DNA of 7,258 nucleotides, taken from positions 1 through 7,258 of the forward strand of contig JAHRWG010000109.1 of the NCBI GenBank assembly GCA_019090295.1. Direction: 5' to 3'. Position 1 is the stretch's first letter. Every line of letters begins with the position of its first letter. Position numbers and translations under genes: made by a program. This DNA comes from Cycloclasticus sp. (GTDB lineage Bacteria; Pseudomonadota; Gammaproteobacteria; Methylococcales; Cycloclasticaceae). Below the pieces are notes generated by a model that was not told where the DNA came from, did no database searches, and saw only the letters and a program-made list of their open reading frames with translations. Positions 6,589 to 7,258 of this stretch are shown here, one piece after another.

Positions 6589-6668
6589 TATGAATTAAAC
6601 TTAACTACTCGTTTTCCCTATCATGACTACTTATTATAAGGGCTTATATTTAAAAGCTTTACCCTTGC

Positions 6669-6697
6669 ACTATACTCAAAAAACGTTGTGCCGTAAA
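6669..6697 (-). promoter_or_regulatory. sigma70-type promoter for the OmpA-like gene
   Basis: Read in reverse, TTTACG (6692-6697, 4/6) is separated by 17 bases from TATAGT (6669-6674, 5/6). Transcription would start near 6662 and give a leader of roughly 87 bases. A perfect TATAAT on the same strand at 6633-6638 lacks a -35 box. The rest of 6576-6759 shows no gene and no convincing terminator for the upstream zinc-ribbon gene. Confidence 0.5.
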
Positions 6698-6759
6698 AAG
6701 TATTGTCGAATTAGCAAGGTTCTTATCTCAATACAAACCAAACAATCACGCCCTGATCT

Positions 6760-6945
6760 TTACGTCAGCTTCCTCTTACTTTCACCGCATCGCTGGCAAT
6801 GATAGACGGTCACCAACTCCCCTTCTCTAACGTCAAATTTCTGTGCCTTATCGATCATCCATTTATGGTGCCCTTGCCGACATAAGGTGTTGCCCTTATG
6901 CTTCTCAGCAATCGTCTTTTTTTTGAAAGGGAGAATTTTTGCCAT
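6760..6945 (-). CDS. small putative zinc-ribbon protein (61 aa), function unknown
   Basis: The product is a short basic protein with no signal peptide or membrane segment, so probably cytoplasmic. It starts MAKILPFKKK, followed by a lysine-rich stretch, and has two metal-knuckle-like motifs: C22-x3-H26-H27 (in LCRQGHHKW) and C50-x2-C53 (in YHCQRCGESK). Together these could bind one zinc. I recall similar small hypothetical proteins in other gammaproteobacteria, but I know no function. It lies 20 bases downstream of the acyl-CoA synthetase gene on the same strand, so it is probably co-transcribed with it. Its ATG at 6945 has only a weak ribosome binding site (CTGGA). The length, well-formed cysteine pairs and tight spacing argue for a real gene rather than a chance frame. 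Confidence 0.75.
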   Translation of the reverse strand: MAKILPFKKKTIAEKHKGNTLCRQGHHKWMIDKAQKFDVREGELVTVYHCQRCGESKRKLT

Positions 6946-6965
6946 AAATCCAGTATCAACTTGCC

Positions 6966-7258
6966 TTATAGCTCATTCGCTTTATCGCGCAAAATAAACT
7001 TTTGTATTTTACCGGTAGATGTTTTTGGCAAGCTACCAAAGACAACTAATTTGGGGGCCTTATAATGTGCCAAGTTATCACGGCAAAAGGAAATAACCTC
7101 TTTTTCGGTCAACTCTTCACCCTCTTTAAGCGTTATAAACGCGCATGGTTTTTCCCCCCAAACATCATCTTTTTTACCGACCACCGCTGCCTCCATAATA
7201 GCGGCATGCCGATATAAAACTGATTCCACTTCAAGTGTCGAAATATTCTCCCCACCTG
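6966..7258 (-). CDS. acyl-CoA synthetase / AMP-binding (ANL) enzyme, C-terminal fragment (5' end outside window)
   Basis: The reverse frame is open from the right edge (first complete codon at 7254-7256) to a TAA at 6966-6968, leaving 96 residues of a protein normally about 500-550 long. It begins [12 protein letters not shown], the hinge-side motif at the start of the C-terminal domain of ANL adenylating enzymes. It then contains [19 protein letters not shown] and ends with [16 protein letters not shown], which holds the catalytic lysine (A10 motif) needed for acyl-adenylate formation. The GGENIS form is typical of fatty or aromatic acyl-CoA ligases rather than of peptide synthetase domains. 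Chain-length preference cannot be judged without the N-terminal acyl pocket. A GTG at 7227-7229 is internal, not the start. Confidence 0.92.
   Translation of the reverse strand, partial: GGENISTLEVESVLYRHAAIMEAAVVGKKDDVWGEKPCAFITLKEGEELTEKEVISFCRDNLAHYKAPKLVVFGSLPKTSTGKIQKFILRDKANEL

Noticed and set aside
6745..6759. Small inverted repeat (ATCA/TGAT) after the zinc-ribbon gene as a terminator
   Set aside because: The stem is only four base pairs, without a following T-run.
1..7258. Mobile element, defence system or CRISPR array
   Set aside because: No transposase, integrase, nuclease or regularly spaced direct repeats were seen on either strand; all larger genes fit chromosomal families.

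Overview
The window looks like ordinary chromosome from a gammaproteobacterium. CpdA, RppH, Tag and a fused 459-residue CysG all align from memory with their Escherichia coli or Pseudomonas counterparts, key residue by key residue. An RppH gene divergent from a HAD-IB phosphatase gene is an arrangement I recall from Pseudomonas. The base composition is moderately AT-rich by eye, so a marine or otherwise lower-GC gammaproteobacterium is plausible, but I cannot name a genus. I see no insertion sequence, phage gene, CRISPR array, tRNA or rRNA.

Layout. The left edge (1-545, +) is the 3' two thirds of cpdA, the cAMP phosphodiesterase. It converges on rppH (575-1075, -), the mRNA 5' pyrophosphohydrolase. 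A short divergent promoter region (1076-1208) separates rppH from a tight five-gene forward cluster: HAD-IB phosphatase, tag (3-methyladenine glycosylase), cysG (siroheme synthase), an alpha/beta hydrolase, and a seven-repeat WD40 beta-propeller lipoprotein. Gaps between these genes are only 2, 3, 4 and 13 bases. The cluster ends at a strong hairpin (5767-5798) that can stop transcription from both sides. On the other side of it lies a reverse-strand gene (5823-6575) for an OmpA-type, peptidoglycan-binding lipoprotein with its own promoter and a good ribosome binding site. The right edge, also reverse, holds a 61-residue putative zinc-ribbon protein directly downstream of the C-terminal end of an acyl-CoA synthetase cut by the window.

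How it fits together. CysG makes siroheme, the cofactor of sulfite and nitrite reductases. The other four genes of its cluster have no obvious metabolic tie to siroheme: Tag repairs alkylated DNA, and the phosphatase, hydrolase and propeller lipoprotein have no assigned substrate or partner. No dramatic new system is evident. The most worthwhile unknowns are the surface or periplasmic WD40 lipoprotein, the basic C-terminal tail of the alpha/beta hydrolase, and the small zinc-ribbon protein paired with the acyl-CoA synthetase. There is no gene-free stretch longer than 300 bases; the largest gap is 6576-6759.
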